Shown here piece by piece: positions 23,171 to 35,622 of a DNA stretch of 64,000 bases (position 1 is its first letter; every line of letters begins with the position of its first letter). The stretch is from positions 212,653,744 through 212,717,743 of the forward strand of contig NC_081411.1 in NCBI RefSeq assembly GCF_030272615.1, written 5' to 3'. The notes below the pieces were generated by a model. That model saw only the letters and a list, made by a program, of their open reading frames with translations. It was not told where the DNA came from and did no database searches. The stretch is from Cryptomeria japonica (lineage: Eukaryota > Streptophyta > Pinopsida > Cupressales > Cupressaceae). Both the position numbers and the translations under genes were made by a program.

Positions 23171-25948
23171 GATAACAGGCAGAAAGACAACCAATACAGA
23201 GGACACCGAGACTTCAAAAGGAGAGATAGAAAGACATGTCTAGTAGTTGATGAGGAATCCAACGATGACAAATCTGATGAAACTGATACTGAGGAAGTTG
23301 TTTATGTGGCTATTAAGGATGGATCTGATGAAGAAAGGTATGAAGAAAAATCTCTAATATCTCACATAAATAATAATGATTCTTAGATCATAGATAGTGG
23401 ATGCTCACATCATATGATAGGTGATAAACACAAGTTTGTTAAATTAGAAGACTATGATGGAGGCTATGTAAGATTTGGTAATGATGCACCATGTCCGGTG
23501 AAAGGTAAAGGATCTATAACACTTCTTGAAAATGCTAAATGTGATGATGTATACTAGGTTGAAGGTTTGAAATACAATTTGTTGAGTGTAGCACAGCTAA
23601 ACAATACAGGATACCGAATATAATTTCAGAAAGGAATTGTCAAAGTTCATGACAAGCATGGAAAGTTAGCTGCTATCGGGACACAAACAAAAGGTAATAC
23701 ATTTCATCTTGACTCAACTCAGAACAAGTGTCTTTATGCAAAGATAGATGATACCTGGTTATGGCATAAAAGGTTTTTTCATGTAAATTTTGATAATCTG
23801 ATCAAAATGAGTAAGAAGCATCGAGTAAGAGGTCTACCGAGTCTTGAAAAACCTAAGAATGCTATGTGTCGAGGATTCTAGATGGGTAAGATGACAAGAT
23901 CAATCTTTACAAGTAAGTCCTACACTTCAAAAGGAATTTTAGATCTAGTACATACTGATCTTTGTGGTCCTATGAAAGTTCAAAGTTATTATGGTGATAA
24001 ATATTTCATATTATTTGTGGATGATTACTCAAGGATGATGTCAATCATGTTTTTAAAAGAAAAATCAGAAGCTTTTCAAATGTTTAAATGGTACAAGACA
24101 AGAGTTGAAAATGAAATAGGAAGACAACTAAAATGTCTTAGATCTGATAGAGGAGGAGAATTCACTTCTGATGAATTTAACTTATACTGCAATGATCATG
24201 GTATAAAGAGGCAAGTATCTGCACCGAGAACACCTCAGTAAAATGGGATAGCCAAGAGAAGAAACAGATCAATTGTGGATTGTGCAAGAACCCTGATGAT
24301 AGAAAAGAGGGTACCTCAAACATTTTGGAGAGAAGCAATCAGCACTACAGTCTATACCCTGAACTGAGTTCAATTGAAGAAAGGAACTATGAAGACACAA
24401 TATGAGATCTATAACACATGTCTAATATCTGAATTTGAACCGAGAATAGTGAAAGAGGCATTTAACAGTGAAGATTGGGTAAATGCTATGATAGAAGAGA
24501 TTGATCAAATCAAGAAGAATGACACATGGACACTGATCCCAAGACTGAAGGACAAAAATGTAATCGGTACTAAGTGGATTTTTAGAAACAAGCTAAATCA
24601 GAAAGGTGAAGTCATTCGCAACAAAGAAAGACTAGTTTGCAAAGGTTATGCTCAAGAAGAAGGAATAGATTATGGTGAGACTTTTGCACCTGTGGCTAGA
24701 CTTGAGGGAGTAAGAACATTGTTGGCATGTGTTTCTTTCAAAAATTTCAAGATATATCAAATGGATGTTCAATCTGCATTTTTGAATGGTATACTAGAAG
24801 AAGAAGTTTACATTGAACAACCTGAAGGATTTGTTGAAGACAAGAGTAAAGATCAGGTATGCAAACTGAACAAAGCTTTATATGGTCTGAAACAAGCACC
24901 TAGAGCATGGTATGAAAGACTGCACTCTTACTTAATCAAGATTGGTTTTATAAGGACAAGTGAAAACAACAATATGTACATGAAGAAAGATGCGGACAAT
25001 GGAATATTGATCTCAACCATATTTGTTGATGATATCATATTTTGTGGAAATGACCCCTTATGCAAGAACTTTGGAAATGAAATGCGCAAAGAATTTGAGA
25101 TGTCACTAATCGGTGAGATAAAGTATTTTATAGGTTTACAGATATTGCAAATGAAAGATGAGATTTTCATTACTCAATCCAAGTACATAAAGGAAATCTT
25201 GAAGAAATTTGGAATGGAAGATTCTAAACCAGTAAGTACTCCTATGACTACTAACTGTAAATTATCAAAGAATGATGAATCTGCATCTGTTGATGAGACA
25301 CTTTACCAATCTATGATTGGAAAATTGCAATATGTTGTGCATAGTAGACCAGATATAGCACATGCAGATCCTAAGGAAACACATGTGATAGCAATCAAGA
25401 GAATTTTCAGATACCTGAGAGAAACTAAAGATTATGGCTTAGTATATGAACAAAAGAATAATTTTGATTTAAAAGTTTATACTGATGCTGATTGGGCAAG
25501 CGACATAGATGACAGGAAAAGCACAAGTGGTGGAGCTTTCTTTTTAGGAGAAAGACTAGTAAGTTGGCTTAGCAAGAAACAAGGATGTATCTCACAGTCA
25601 AGAGCAAAAGCTGAATACGTTGCTGTAGCATTGAACTGTACCAATATAGCATGGATCAAACAACTATTGGAAGGTATAAATGAGAAAGTTACCAAGCCAG
25701 TAACTATATTCTGTGATAATACTAGTGCCATTAACATTTCAAAGAATCCAGTGATGCACTCTACGAAAAAGCATATATCTATAAAGTATCACTATCTCAG
25801 AGAAGAAGTTCAAGAGAAGAAAGTTGTGCTAGAATATATCAATTCAAAGGAGAAATTAGCAGATATCTTCACAAAGCCATTGCCAAGGGACACTTTTGAG
25901 TACCTCAGAAGCAAGTTAGGGGTCCTACCCCTATCTTCTACTCACTAA
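23171..25948 (+). pseudogene. Copia pol of D, with internal deletion
   Basis: In order: protease IIDSGCSHHM (about 23388-23420, preceded by a TAG where Trp is usual); GAG-pre-integrase (LWHKRFFHVN); integrase with HTDLCGP, DDYSR and SDRGGEF (23950-24165); then RT and RNase H open from 24374 to 25948 (524 residues). The RT has [12 protein letters not shown] and FVDDIIF (residues 217-223 of that stretch). RNase H has TDADWAS, and the end has DIFTKPL. At about 24400 the integrase C-terminal sequence ([11 protein letters not shown]) jumps straight to the RT entry ([15 protein letters not shown]). The usual integrase tail and connector, several hundred bases, are therefore missing. About ten residues are also missing after RPDIAHA. 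Several in-frame stops lie upstream of 24374. Confidence 0.92.
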
Positions 25949-26450
25949 CCGAGCTCGGTGAAAGCATCAATTCGATGAATCTATAGAATATTATGTATGG
26001 ATTGATGCTGATTTACACACTTTAGGAGGTCACCTAAAGTTGTGTAGGAAAAAGTGAATAGAACAAGTTGATCTGACCAAGACTGAGATGTTACACAGCA
26101 AGGCAAATCACTTCACAAGAGGAAGAAATCATGATTTAGTTCTTTTACTTTTTGGCATTGTTGTCAATGGGGGAGAAGACTAAATGGTTGAAAGGCTAAA
26201 TGGTTGACTGAATAAAATCCTTGAATGATGGAAATAACAAAAGACTAATGTTAGGGGGAGTAGATTGCAAACAAAATGGAGAAGACTAAATGCAAGTCAA
26301 CAGCTCAGAAGCCTAATGAAAAGGAAGAAGACTTCAGAAGATTTTAACAGCTCAAGGATAACAGGAGAAGTCTAACAGCAATCTGAATCCAAATCAATTT
26401 GAATATCTTGTTGGTATTACCATTTAATTGTTGGTTTTTCCATCAATGCC
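25949..26450 (+). other. 3' untranslated region of D
   Basis: Non-coding and purine-rich, with several GGGGGAG words (about 26168, 26254). Continues to the polypurine tract. Confidence 0.6.
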
Positions 26451-26462
26451 AAAGGGGGAGAT
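26451..26462 (+). other. Polypurine tract of D
   Basis: AAAGGGGGAGAT abuts the 3' LTR and is preceded by a CATCAATGCC word, as in element A. Confidence 0.88.
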
Positions 26463-27981
26463 TGCTGGCATTACAGTAAGAAAGATTGTTGGCATTTCAA
26501 TATCAGGAGATTGTTGATATTCAGTGAGGATATTGAGAAGGTTGTTAAAGATTATTGATATAACTAAAGAAGGATGATAACTATCTTTATAACATTATTT
26601 TGTCATTGATGTCAAGAGATTGATTATATGATTTAGTATGATGTTGCCATATCTTGAGAAGATTGATTAGAAGAGAATTAAAATGTCGGTAAAAGACACA
26701 AAATGAATGTGATGAATAAGAGGAGAATTAAGTTATTCAATGGGCAACTATTACCGAGTTAGACAATGATGAGATTATGATGTTTAGATTGTTTTGATAT
26801 TCTACATATGTTGATTTATTATAAGGTTAATACTATACTATGTCATCGAGCAAAGAACCTAGTCGGTAAACCCTAAGGTTATCGATATCGGTTAATAAAG
26901 GTGAAATGTCTATAGAGTAAAGTTTAGTATCTACCGAGTTGCAACCGAGTTATGACAGTGCGCATAGGATGGATAAAGCATTATTTAATGAAGGACAATG
27001 ATTAGCTAGAGATGTATAAATGATTGGTATGCCATGCATGAAGTTTGTTAAGGATCTATGGCAAAGGAAAATCAGTAGGAAGATCTACAACGCAGATTAA
27101 ACTGCAATAACCTTGTGCAAGTTCCAAGAAAGGACTGCAAGTCCCGAGGCAAGGTAAAATGTTTTTAGATCGAAGGATACATTGAACCTAGTCAAGTTTG
27201 AAGATCTGATGGCTAAGATTGATCATGGGAAATGTGATCAAGGAGATTGAGCAATTAGCAATTGTTTATAAATAAGGAATTGTTGATAAACAATGTATGC
27301 GGGCAAGTGTATGCACAGGGATACTACATAGTGATTACTGAGCATAGAAGCTTGAAGACCTGTTTGAATAATAGAGTAGAAATCCCAGCAAAGGGACAAG
27401 ATAAGTCCTATGACTAAATTGTTTTGAGCAAATAAGAATCTACTTTAGCATTTTATATGTGAAGTTGCAGATAGATTTGTATTACTGTTATTTTGTAAGT
27501 GACAGAAAATCTCTTAACCCAGTGGACTTAACAATCTTATATGTAAAACCTCTAGCAAGGTAACATTCTAAATGAGTGTTTGAAATCCTTTGACAAGGTC
27601 ACTTCTAACAAAGTGAAGATCCTAACAGATCTAAGGGAAATCCCTTAACCGGGTCACATCTAGCAATGTGTTTGTAATCTTTAACAAGATTTGCTTTTAA
27701 CTGAGCATACTCTAGAAGAGTATATTTCTTAGTGGGTCCGAAATCCCACAGTGGTCTTTCCCTATTTGGGTTTCCACGTTAAATCTGGTGTTATGAGTGT
27801 TACTGTGATTATGTGTTCATAAGTTTGCATGTTTGGAAATTTTGATTATATTGCTGAAGTATAAGTTACCGAGGTTGAATCTATTGTTTTTATGGAAGTT
27901 TAAGTTTGTATGATTCACCCCCCCCCCTCTCATCTTGTTAGTTATTGGCATTTGTACTTACATTAAGCATCAAAACTATCA
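26463..27981 (+). repeat. 3' LTR of D
   Basis: 1,519 bp, closely matching 20664-22179. It starts TGCTGG instead of TGTTGG and ends AAAACTATCA before the atata duplication. Confidence 0.92.
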
Positions 27982-27986
27982 ATATA
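27982..27986. repeat. Target site duplication of D, right copy
   Basis: atata, identical to 20659-20663. Confidence 0.88.
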
Positions 27987-28542
27987 CAATGTTGAGAAAG
28001 TGTATGAAAAGAAAAGAATTGAGAAATTGATAAAGGCTATTGACAGAGATAGAATAGGTCTTACTATAAATATGGAGCAGATCAAAGAAGTATTGAAGAC
28101 CGGAGGTAAAATTTTGTCTCCATTATGCAATTTTTCATTATTTTTGGATGATATTGATAAGAAGAGGAAGGCAGAGCAGAATAAATTAAAATTTTTGAGT
28201 GAATCATTTGACCCCTTAAATGATTTAGTAACAATTTTTGGTAGATCGATTATAAGTATACAACAAAATCTTAAGGCCTATGAGGCAAAGCAGGTAAAGA
28301 GGATAGCATCATTGCAGGAATTACAGACTCACTTTGTCCCTAAGTTACAAATTTTGCAGAGAGGTTATAAAGAGACAAAGGCAATTTTGGCTACACCGGA
28401 GATGAGTACACTTGTTTCCATGGAGGAACTTGTGTATCAGATCTAGACACATATAGAGATTTCATCTACTCTTTTGGAGACTTGGGAGAATGATCTGAAA
28501 GTTTTGAAGACTAATTTTGCAGACATTTTTCTCAAGATGTAA
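27987..28542 (+). pseudogene. ORF2 of A, C-terminal part
   Basis: The frame ending at 20663 continues here in phase once D and one duplication copy are set aside. The only in-frame stop before the end is TAG at 28444; the final TAA is at 28540-28542. The sequence is helical and charged. FSLFLDDIDKKRKAEQNKLK matches CTFSLFIKDIKHKTEVIEKE in ORF2 of B, and LQELQTHFVPKLQILQ matches LQTLFIPHLSSVQEQ. This conserved end suggests an oligomerising coiled-coil domain. Function unknown. Confidence 0.68.
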
Positions 28543-28650
28543 TTATTGTAAACACTTTTTGAACTCCTATATATTGGTAATGCAAATTTTGATACGTATT
28601 GTATTCATGTGTTTCAAATGAATTTTCTTACCTTTGTCATTGTTTTCAAA

Positions 28651-28712
28651 GGGGGAGTAGTATAGGTCAGTCAACATTTTTTAATAGCATGCAATTGCTA
28701 AGGGGGAGTGTT
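28651..28712 (+). other. Two polypurine-like tracts in the 3' region of A
   Basis: AAAGGGGGAGTAGTATAGGT begins at about 28651 and CTAAGGGGGAG near 28700. The first recurs at about 31855 (AAAGGGGAGTAGTATAAGT). Element B has several comparable tracts between its ORF2 and 3' LTR. Confidence 0.5.
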
Positions 28713-28723
28713 GTTTCCCAAAA

Positions 28724-29056
28724 ATGGACGGGTTTACAATACCACTGGGTAGAGACCAAGCTGATTCCTCCAAATATCTATGGAGAGCCACCTTCAACTA
28801 TCAATATCCATCAGGCTTGGACCAACATTAACAAGGACACAAAGTCCTTAGAACTAGGGAGGGTGATACCTTCAGTAAATTTCCTTCTCTCTGCAATGAT
28901 ATTCAAGAATTTGCTAAAAATAAAGCAGATTATCTCATGAAAAGACTCAACAAAAAGGGAGAATGCTCAAGGATGGAAAATCCTTCAGTGATCCTCAACC
29001 TTAAGATGAAGTATGAGAAAGGGCGGGATAACTTTCAGAAAATACATAAAACTTAA
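28724..29056 (+). pseudogene. Unrecognised reading-frame fragment
   Basis: 110 codons from an ATG at 28724 to a TAA at 29054-29056, with one internal TAA. Segments such as FTIPLGRDQADSSKYLWRA and NDIQEFAKNKADYLMKRL look like real protein rather than chance. I see no relative elsewhere in the window and cannot name a family. It opens the segment of A that has no counterpart in B, so it may belong to another inserted sequence. Confidence 0.4.
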
Positions 29057-31850
29057 CAAATGATATTTTGATATTTATGAGATTTGTAGAGACTCATCAG
29101 TTGAAAACAAAACAAGACTAGTAAACAAAACCGGTTACAAGCACTGATTAGTGCCTTACTCCATTGGGCATCTGAAAGACATGAAACATAAACCTAAAAG
29201 TGTGACAAAATTTGATCTGATAACATAAGATCTGAGATGATACTACCTTACAATATATCCCATTTGTAACCCTAACTCAAAACTACTTATCTAAAATCAT
29301 TGCGTAAGTCCTATCATTCTGAAACTCCATTTAAGCAATTTAATTGACCCCTTGGGCCCAAGTATAAACAGAAAGCTACATACATCATAATAATGCACTA
29401 AATGAAATAAACCCTTGATTCGTTTCACTTAAAAACTGATAGAATCATGCAATGGAGAGAAAAAGGTCGGATTTCTTTTTTTATAAGTAAAATGCTATCT
29501 CTGTTACTAGATAAAATTTATTCATAACTCCTTCAAAAACTTGTACAAAATTTGACACTAAAACATTTCTTTATTTGCTCTATAAAATATTTTACAGCTT
29601 GTTTGCTTCACTTTGACCCACTACTAGAAACAAACTAGGAAAAACCCAAGGAACAACAAAACTGAACCTACAAGACATTTCCAACAAATATGAGCCCTTC
29701 TTCTGGCCATGATTTCCCTTTTTATAGAATTAAAGGGAGCGACAAGATTCCGGCCAGAAGACACATGTTAACCACAGATTCATTCTTAACAATTAGCCCT
29801 AAAAGGTCGTATGCAATTCTATTACAAAAATGTTTACATGTCCATGCGCTGGCACCTGTGAACCATCATTCTTAACTAAAAAATTGGTAGGGGAAAAACT
29901 GTTTGAGCCATGTCATTATCACCCTGACACCTTCGGATGGAGTGTGAGATGTTGTGCTTTTATCCTATTGAGCGTTTCCTTTTTAGGAAAGGAAACGGGG
30001 TCCTAGCAAGAAGAAAATTTGCCTCTAAACTAGAGGAGTAGCTTCAACCTTCATGCCAAGGATCAGAGACAGTGGGAGGGGGAGTTAAAGGGTAAAAATA
30101 ATATGTTGGGGAGGGGTCATAGCTTCCATGTAGCTACATGGATAGATTGCTGCCACTCCCTACCTAGACATGTTCCTCTTTCATTCCTTTGTGGGCTCTC
30201 TCTTAGAACCCCCTGTCATCCAGTGACAGAGTAGACACAGAGGTTGTGCCATGCGTGGCCTTTCTTCATAAGAAAAGGCTTTCACACCCCCTCTGGCAAT
30301 CCTCCCCACTTTCACATCCCCTATGGCAATAGACATACTCACACATGAGAGAAAAAATCCATCCAGTATCACAGAGTATATTGCAACTCCATCTACAAGG
30401 TTGCTCAAACATCATTCCCTTTGTAGAAGGAAAAACTGCATTCAGAAAATGAAAAGGCTTCATACTCTCCTACCAATTTGATCACCACCTTATTGTATTT
30501 ATAGTTGAACAATACTTCACCAAGTAGTGCCTATCCATGAAACATCATCACTCTGGTGTTCTTAATTTACTCTGTCAGATATGGACACTAGAATTCATGC
30601 ATATCACATCTACTATATTATTTTGTCAAGGTTCATCTGATGCGAGTGATTTTATCCTGATTTTATTCTTCCATGGGTGTACATTCTTCTGTTTTAGGAC
30701 CTCTTCCAATAGACAAATCTTTGAATTCATCAAAGAGCTCATGATCCATCACACTTGAACCAGAAGCTTATCCAAATCCTTTCACATCTTTGGGCTATCA
30801 TCTTTGACTGTCTAATCAATCCTGAGTTGAAAAGTTTGTATCTCATTCATTCTACCCTTTTTTTCCCGCAGGCTATGACCGGTGCCTTCAAAATCCCTCC
30901 TAACTTTTATTTGAAAATCAACCGCAGATCTCACCCAGCTTGGCAAATCTAACGGTCATTTTATGCCAATGTAGCATTTGTCCTTTCATCTGTATCCGCG
31001 GACCAGCCAAATCCTGACTAAGTAGCACCACATCATTCTTTGATCAGACTCCATCAGCGCCCCACCGTAGGTCTTCCTGGTCACCTTGGGATATGTGGCA
31101 ACATCTCATGATGTCGCGGTCCGTAACCTCCTCGCAACTTCCATTGCGGGAACACACGGGCCGTCAGATATGTTCAGACTTTACCACTTTGCACAATGCC
31201 CGTTAACTCCTCCAAAATTAAAAATCGAGCAACTTTTACCTCAAGACAAAACATCTCCGTTCATTTTGAACATGTGCAAATTAATGGGACTATTAGTAGA
31301 CCGACCTTTATCACCTAAGAACTGGTAATACAATGCTTCGACCAGTTATATTGCCAACATCATCGGTTTCCATTGAGAACACGTGGCACAATCTCACAGT
31401 GTTGCAGTATTTAAAACCCTCGTATCTTTGATCACGGGGAAGCACAAACCATTGGATCCATTTTGTCTTTAGCAAATGATCGAAATACTTAGGACTTTTG
31501 ATCTTAGGTAAATCATGGGCGCAGATATTTAAAAGGAAACCGGTCATAAGGAAATTTTTTGCGACTTAGGAAAAATCATTTTTCATAAACCAATTAACCA
31601 TCACTTAACACTTAGGAATGAAATGGCCCCACCCATGATAAACAACCCTTGTCTTTAAGTGGGAAAAAGTAATAACATAATATATCATTGTTAGGGATTT
31701 ATTCACAAAATGTAAGGAATCTTGATAAACCCTAAACCCTAGACCTTGGATCATTTACAGAGGATACAAATAAAACGCGAAAAATCAATATTTGAGCTCA
31801 AAAAATGAAAATTTCATGCAATCAATTTTCAGAGCTATTAGATAGTTTTG
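29057..31850. other. Gene-free segment inside A
   Basis: No coding region I can support. The part at about 30890-31560 is less AT-rich than its surroundings and holds two diverged copies of a block of about 90 bp (about 31088-31178 and 31378-31468; shared words GTGGCA, ATCTCA, GTGTTGC/ATGTCGC). The second contains ACACGTGGCAC, which has an ACGT core. Confidence 0.4.
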
Positions 31851-31942
31851 TATTTGAAAGGGGAGTAGTATAAGTCATTGAGTCAAAATGTTTGTAATGT
31901 GACACTTAGACAAAAAAATTCTTAAGTGTTGCCATCAATGCC

Positions 31943-31954
31943 AAAGGGGGAGAT
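31943..31954 (+). other. Polypurine tract of A
   Basis: AAAGGGGGAGAT lies directly before the 3' LTR and is preceded by GCCATCAATGCC. Confidence 0.88.
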
Positions 31955-33136
31955 TGTTGGCTTGATGATGATGATGAGTTGTAACAGGTTGTATGATGAC
32001 TCTATTTGTGTTGTCATTGATGGCAACCATGTTTTGTTAGTCATCTAAGTCATCTAGAGAAATCGGTAGAGCTTAACCAGTAGTGGAATTTGTCAGACAA
32101 CTAAACTAGTAAGTTGCAATCAACCAGTAAACAAGAACAAAGCATTGATCATCAGACCGGTACGGACAATCGGTGAAGAGTTAAGTGTTGTAGTTTGGAA
32201 CATATGTTTATGACATTGAAATGAGTCTATGATTGGAACTGTATTAGCAGATTCAATGTATTGAGTGAGTTATGATCAAAAGAATAGTCACAGTCAGGAA
32301 GAACAAAGAACCAGTAAAGCAAAGTTACTTTGATCACTATACTGCTAGACTCTATGTTATGTTTTTGAGTTATGTTATGTTTTTCTGACATAAGGAAAGT
32401 GTATTATGCAAGATGACTAGATTCAATGAACCTAGGAAATTGTTCCAAGGTTCTTAGCCGACTTAATAGAGTTTTTATAAGGAGATGAATGGTTTATGAT
32501 TTCATGAGATCAAGAGTGAGAATTTGATCGTGCGGTGGAAGAAGGAGTTAGAGATTGATGTTCAGTTAGTGGTAGAAGCTGAGCAGAAGCGGATCTATTC
32601 AGGCATAGAGGTGCTAACAATATATCAGTCAACTTGTTGTTCCCTAACAGTTGCAGCAAGAAAATCCTCTCACAAGGTCACTCGTAACAGGGTGTGGTAG
32701 GATCCTTACACGTCTGAAGGTTAAATTCTCTAACCAGGTGACACATAAGCTTTTATTTTGTAAATCCTCTAGCAAGGTAGCTCCTAACAGGGTTGGGTCC
32801 TAATAGGCCTTATTTTAATAGCTCCTAACTGGGCTAAAGGACTCTTAACCGAGTGTCACTCCTAATAAGGTGTTTTTATGACATTAACTGGTTAGATCTC
32901 TATTCTGTAGATAGTTGATCTTTGTGGGTACTAATTCCCACCATGGTTTTTCCCATTTGGGTTTCCACATGAAAATTATTGTGTAATGGTTTGCATGCTA
33001 TATTGGGTGTTTTCTTATGTGGTTATATTTCTTGCATGCTTATTGTTTTTCAAGTTGATTAAAGGTGTAATCAGATCTATTAAGTTTTTTCTTGCACTGA
33101 TTCAGCTCCCCCTCTCAGTGCCTTATATGTTTATCA
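31955..33136 (+). repeat. 3' LTR of A
   Basis: 1,182 bp. It starts TGTTGGCTTGATGATG, ends TTTATCA, and aligns throughout with 14961-16125. It carries the same CCTCTAGCAAGGTAGC-type words (about 32765) and the inner CCCACCATGGTTTTTCCC block (about 32937). Confidence 0.9.
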
Positions 33137-34049
33137 GGTTGTTGCATCCTCAAATTTTCTATAAGAGGATAATCAAGGCCTTATTTTCTTCTTCTTCCTC
33201 AAGACAAAAAAGAAACAATTCAATTAGTTTAGAGAAGCTTTTGTACCAGTTTATTCACCAAGGGTCATTGATATGCAACAATTTTCATAACTTTTGCAGT
33301 GCAATATTGTGAATTAGTCTCATGTCCTACTTGCAATAAAATTTTGCAAAGGATATGTGCACATGTTTTTCTTTTATATATAAACATTTGGAAATACTAT
33401 TCAATGATTTCTAAGTTGTTTCTCTTTACTTTTTATCTAGGATCTTATATGAATCAATAAAATTAAGGGTTTTGGGTTCATATGCCATCACAGTGTTGTT
33501 GAGTTTGAATAATTTTTAGCTTCTAAAATAGAGAATTAAAATTGCTATTTTTTATTCAAAATGGTTCTATGTAGAGAGCAAGCACTGAGATATAGTTGTG
33601 AAATTCATTTTATGCTATTATTGATATTAGGTATCAATCATATTAGGCAAGAGATAAAGAAGAACTTGCATATATTATATTGTAATAATGATTCATCTAG
33701 CCCAATGGACAAAACATTAATCATAATATTGTAAAGGGAAAATTTCATCAAACAATTTGATAAGTTGTCTTATTTTGTGGTTTTTTGTTTAGGAGAAAGT
33801 AGGATAGTTTTTTCTCATTATGATCAAAATCATATAAGGATGAAGGTCGGATCCTAGGAGTTAAAGTTTACTATATCATATAATAGCTTGAGAACATATT
33901 TGTTGCAGCATCAAATAAGATTTAAAATATCAAAGGTGCTGCTATAAATGATACCCACCTTGGTTTACTAAGCCTAAATTTTAGAGAGCGTGACTAGTCC
34001 CTTATCCCTAGTCATTACTATGTTAATTGGTCCACTAATCCAAGGCCTT
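33137..34049. other. Gene-free AT-rich stretch
   Basis: I see no coding signal or repeat. The first five bases, ggttg, may be the right copy of the element A duplication. Confidence 0.4.
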
Positions 34050-35605
34050 GAAGATTGATAATGTCCTCTCATAGAGGGATTTTGGAGTAATCAGTTGGAA
34101 ACACCAACACTCTCCTCTTCAAGCTCTCAAAATACTGAATCTTGTGTCATCTCTCCTTTTGTTTGAGAACCTCGCCATATTTTAAAGCATTTCAAATTAG
34201 GTCTTCCTCTTCTTTCCATTGATGTCTAGGGCTCTTTTCCTTTAGGATTTGTACTAACCCCTCTAAATCATAAAATCTATAAGTAGCTTGGGGGAGATAG
34301 TAATTATTGAACATGTCATCTAAGATATCATAGGCCCTTCTATTTGTCAAGTGATACATTCCTTCCCTCACTTGAGAGGGAAGGAGTGATCCTTTTTTAT
34401 GCACTCCCCCAACAAGGGACTTCTCTATCTCAAACAACTAATACATTATCTCTAAAAAGGCAACTTTATCAGGTACAATGATGGGTAGAAACCTTGGAAT
34501 GACAAGGCTACCAAAGATTCTTATAATGGTATGGTCCTTGAAATAGAACCATGACCCCTAATTATGGTCAATCTTCTTCTCAAGGTAAAGGTTTTTTTGT
34601 TTCAAAAACTTCTTCACACTCTCACTCCTACCCCATGGTACATCTCCTTGAATAATAAACATTAGTTTTTTAACAAAATGATTCTCAAACACAATATAAT
34701 TAGATTGTCCTAAATGCAAATCCCACAAATATGTCCACTCTTGGATAGAGATGACCTCACCTCTAACCATTAGCCTGACTCTTAGGTCTGGATGGCAAAC
34801 CCTAAGACCTTTAAATAGTAAACTATGCATAAGAATTGAATAATATCTGAAGTGTAAATAAGGGCCCACCTTGAAGTCACAAAGTTCTTTGTGTAACCTC
34901 TTTTCTAGCACACTTGCATAGTCAAAAGGCCTATTATGATCCTTATTCTCAATATCCATACATAAAACTAGCATCCAATTATGGATGAATGACTCAACAT
35001 CTATACTGAAGACTTGACACAAAGAAAAGTAAGTATCCTTGAAATAGCTTGCAAATAAATCAATATTATATGGTGACTAATCCCTTGGGGTAAGTGCTCT
35101 CTCATCCCTTTTCAAATGTGTTGGCCTGAAATCAAGAATTTTACTCCTATAAAGCCCCTTATGAGACTTATACTCTTTGGTCGATTCATCCTCATTTAGA
35201 GGCCAATCAAATCTCTCATCCAACATGAAAACATTTTCAATTGTTTGCAACCAACATTCCTCCATCTTTGGTAACAATCTCCCTTACATCATGTCTGTAA
35301 TTATTGGCAATTGCCCTAATTAGGTCAAAATTTACAAAAACATTTGGGACAATTATCTTTTTCAAATTAAAATTCTAGCTATTACACACTGGAACTCACT
35401 CTTTATTCTTGTTGTAACATCTTCTCCAAAGGCTAAAACCCAAAGGTTCCATGATAGGATCTTAGCATGTAGTTGAATAATCAATCAGAAATTCTTTTGG
35501 TCTAGCACAAGCTTCATCCCTCTTATAAGAGTCTATTGATCCAAGAAGTTGATAAATTATTTCATCAAAATACTTCCTCTTACCATGGCTACAAGACTAG
35601 GCCAT
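34050..35605 (-). pseudogene. C2: ORF2-family reading frame, left-facing and truncated
   Basis: Reads leftward from an ATG at 35605 (shared with C1). From 35277 to 34192 a single frame holds, with stops near 35077, 34558 and 34440. It aligns with C1: IVPNVFVNFDLIRAIANNY (about 35350-35290), RPFDYASVLEKRLHKELCDF, FRYYSILMHSLLFKGLRV, EWTYLWDLHLGQSNYIVFEN and GSWFYFKDHTIIRIFGS. Next come a SLVGGVHKKGSLLPS motif and YHLTNRRAYDILDDMFNNYY. Similarity fades near 34050, so the proline-rich middle and coiled-coil end are missing. There is no polymerase or zinc-knuckle sequence around it. Function unknown. Confidence 0.62.
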
Positions 35606-35613
35606 CTCTGATT

Positions 35614-35622
35614 CTAGGGTTT
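35614..35622 (-). promoter_or_regulatory. Telo-box-like motif upstream of C2
   Basis: AAACCCTAG on the minus strand, 8 bases before the C2 ATG. Confidence 0.45.

Larger units (their letters stand above)
20664..27981 (+). mobile_element. Copia LTR retrotransposon D, nested in A
   Basis: This 7,318-bp element has LTRs of 1,516 and 1,519 bp, a primer site, a polypurine tract, a gag and a Copia-order polymerase. It is flanked by a perfect five-base atata duplication. LTR divergence over the first 240 bp is about 5 percent by eye, less than that of its host element A, as nesting demands. It sits in the sense direction inside ORF2 of A. Pol carries many stops and an internal deletion, so it is inactive. 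Confidence 0.93.
14961..33136 (+). mobile_element. Element A: pol-less two-ORF LTR retroelement
   Basis: This 18.2-kb unit is bounded by LTRs of 1,165 and 1,182 bp, with an initiator-Met-type primer site and a polypurine tract at the right places. Flanks are gcttg and ggttg, which would be a five-base duplication with one mismatch. Its own content is ORF1 (16188-17489) and ORF2 (17954-20663 plus 27987-28542). I see no protease, integrase, reverse transcriptase or RNase H apart from those of the nested Copia D. The first 240 bp of the two LTRs differ at roughly one position in ten, so it is old. About 3.1 kb near its 3' end (28.7-31.85 kb) is extra compared with element B. Confidence 0.85.

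Noticed and set aside
30181-30463. Left-facing overlapping open frames
   Set aside because: Two phases overlap with no family features; likely chance in a slightly GC-richer stretch.
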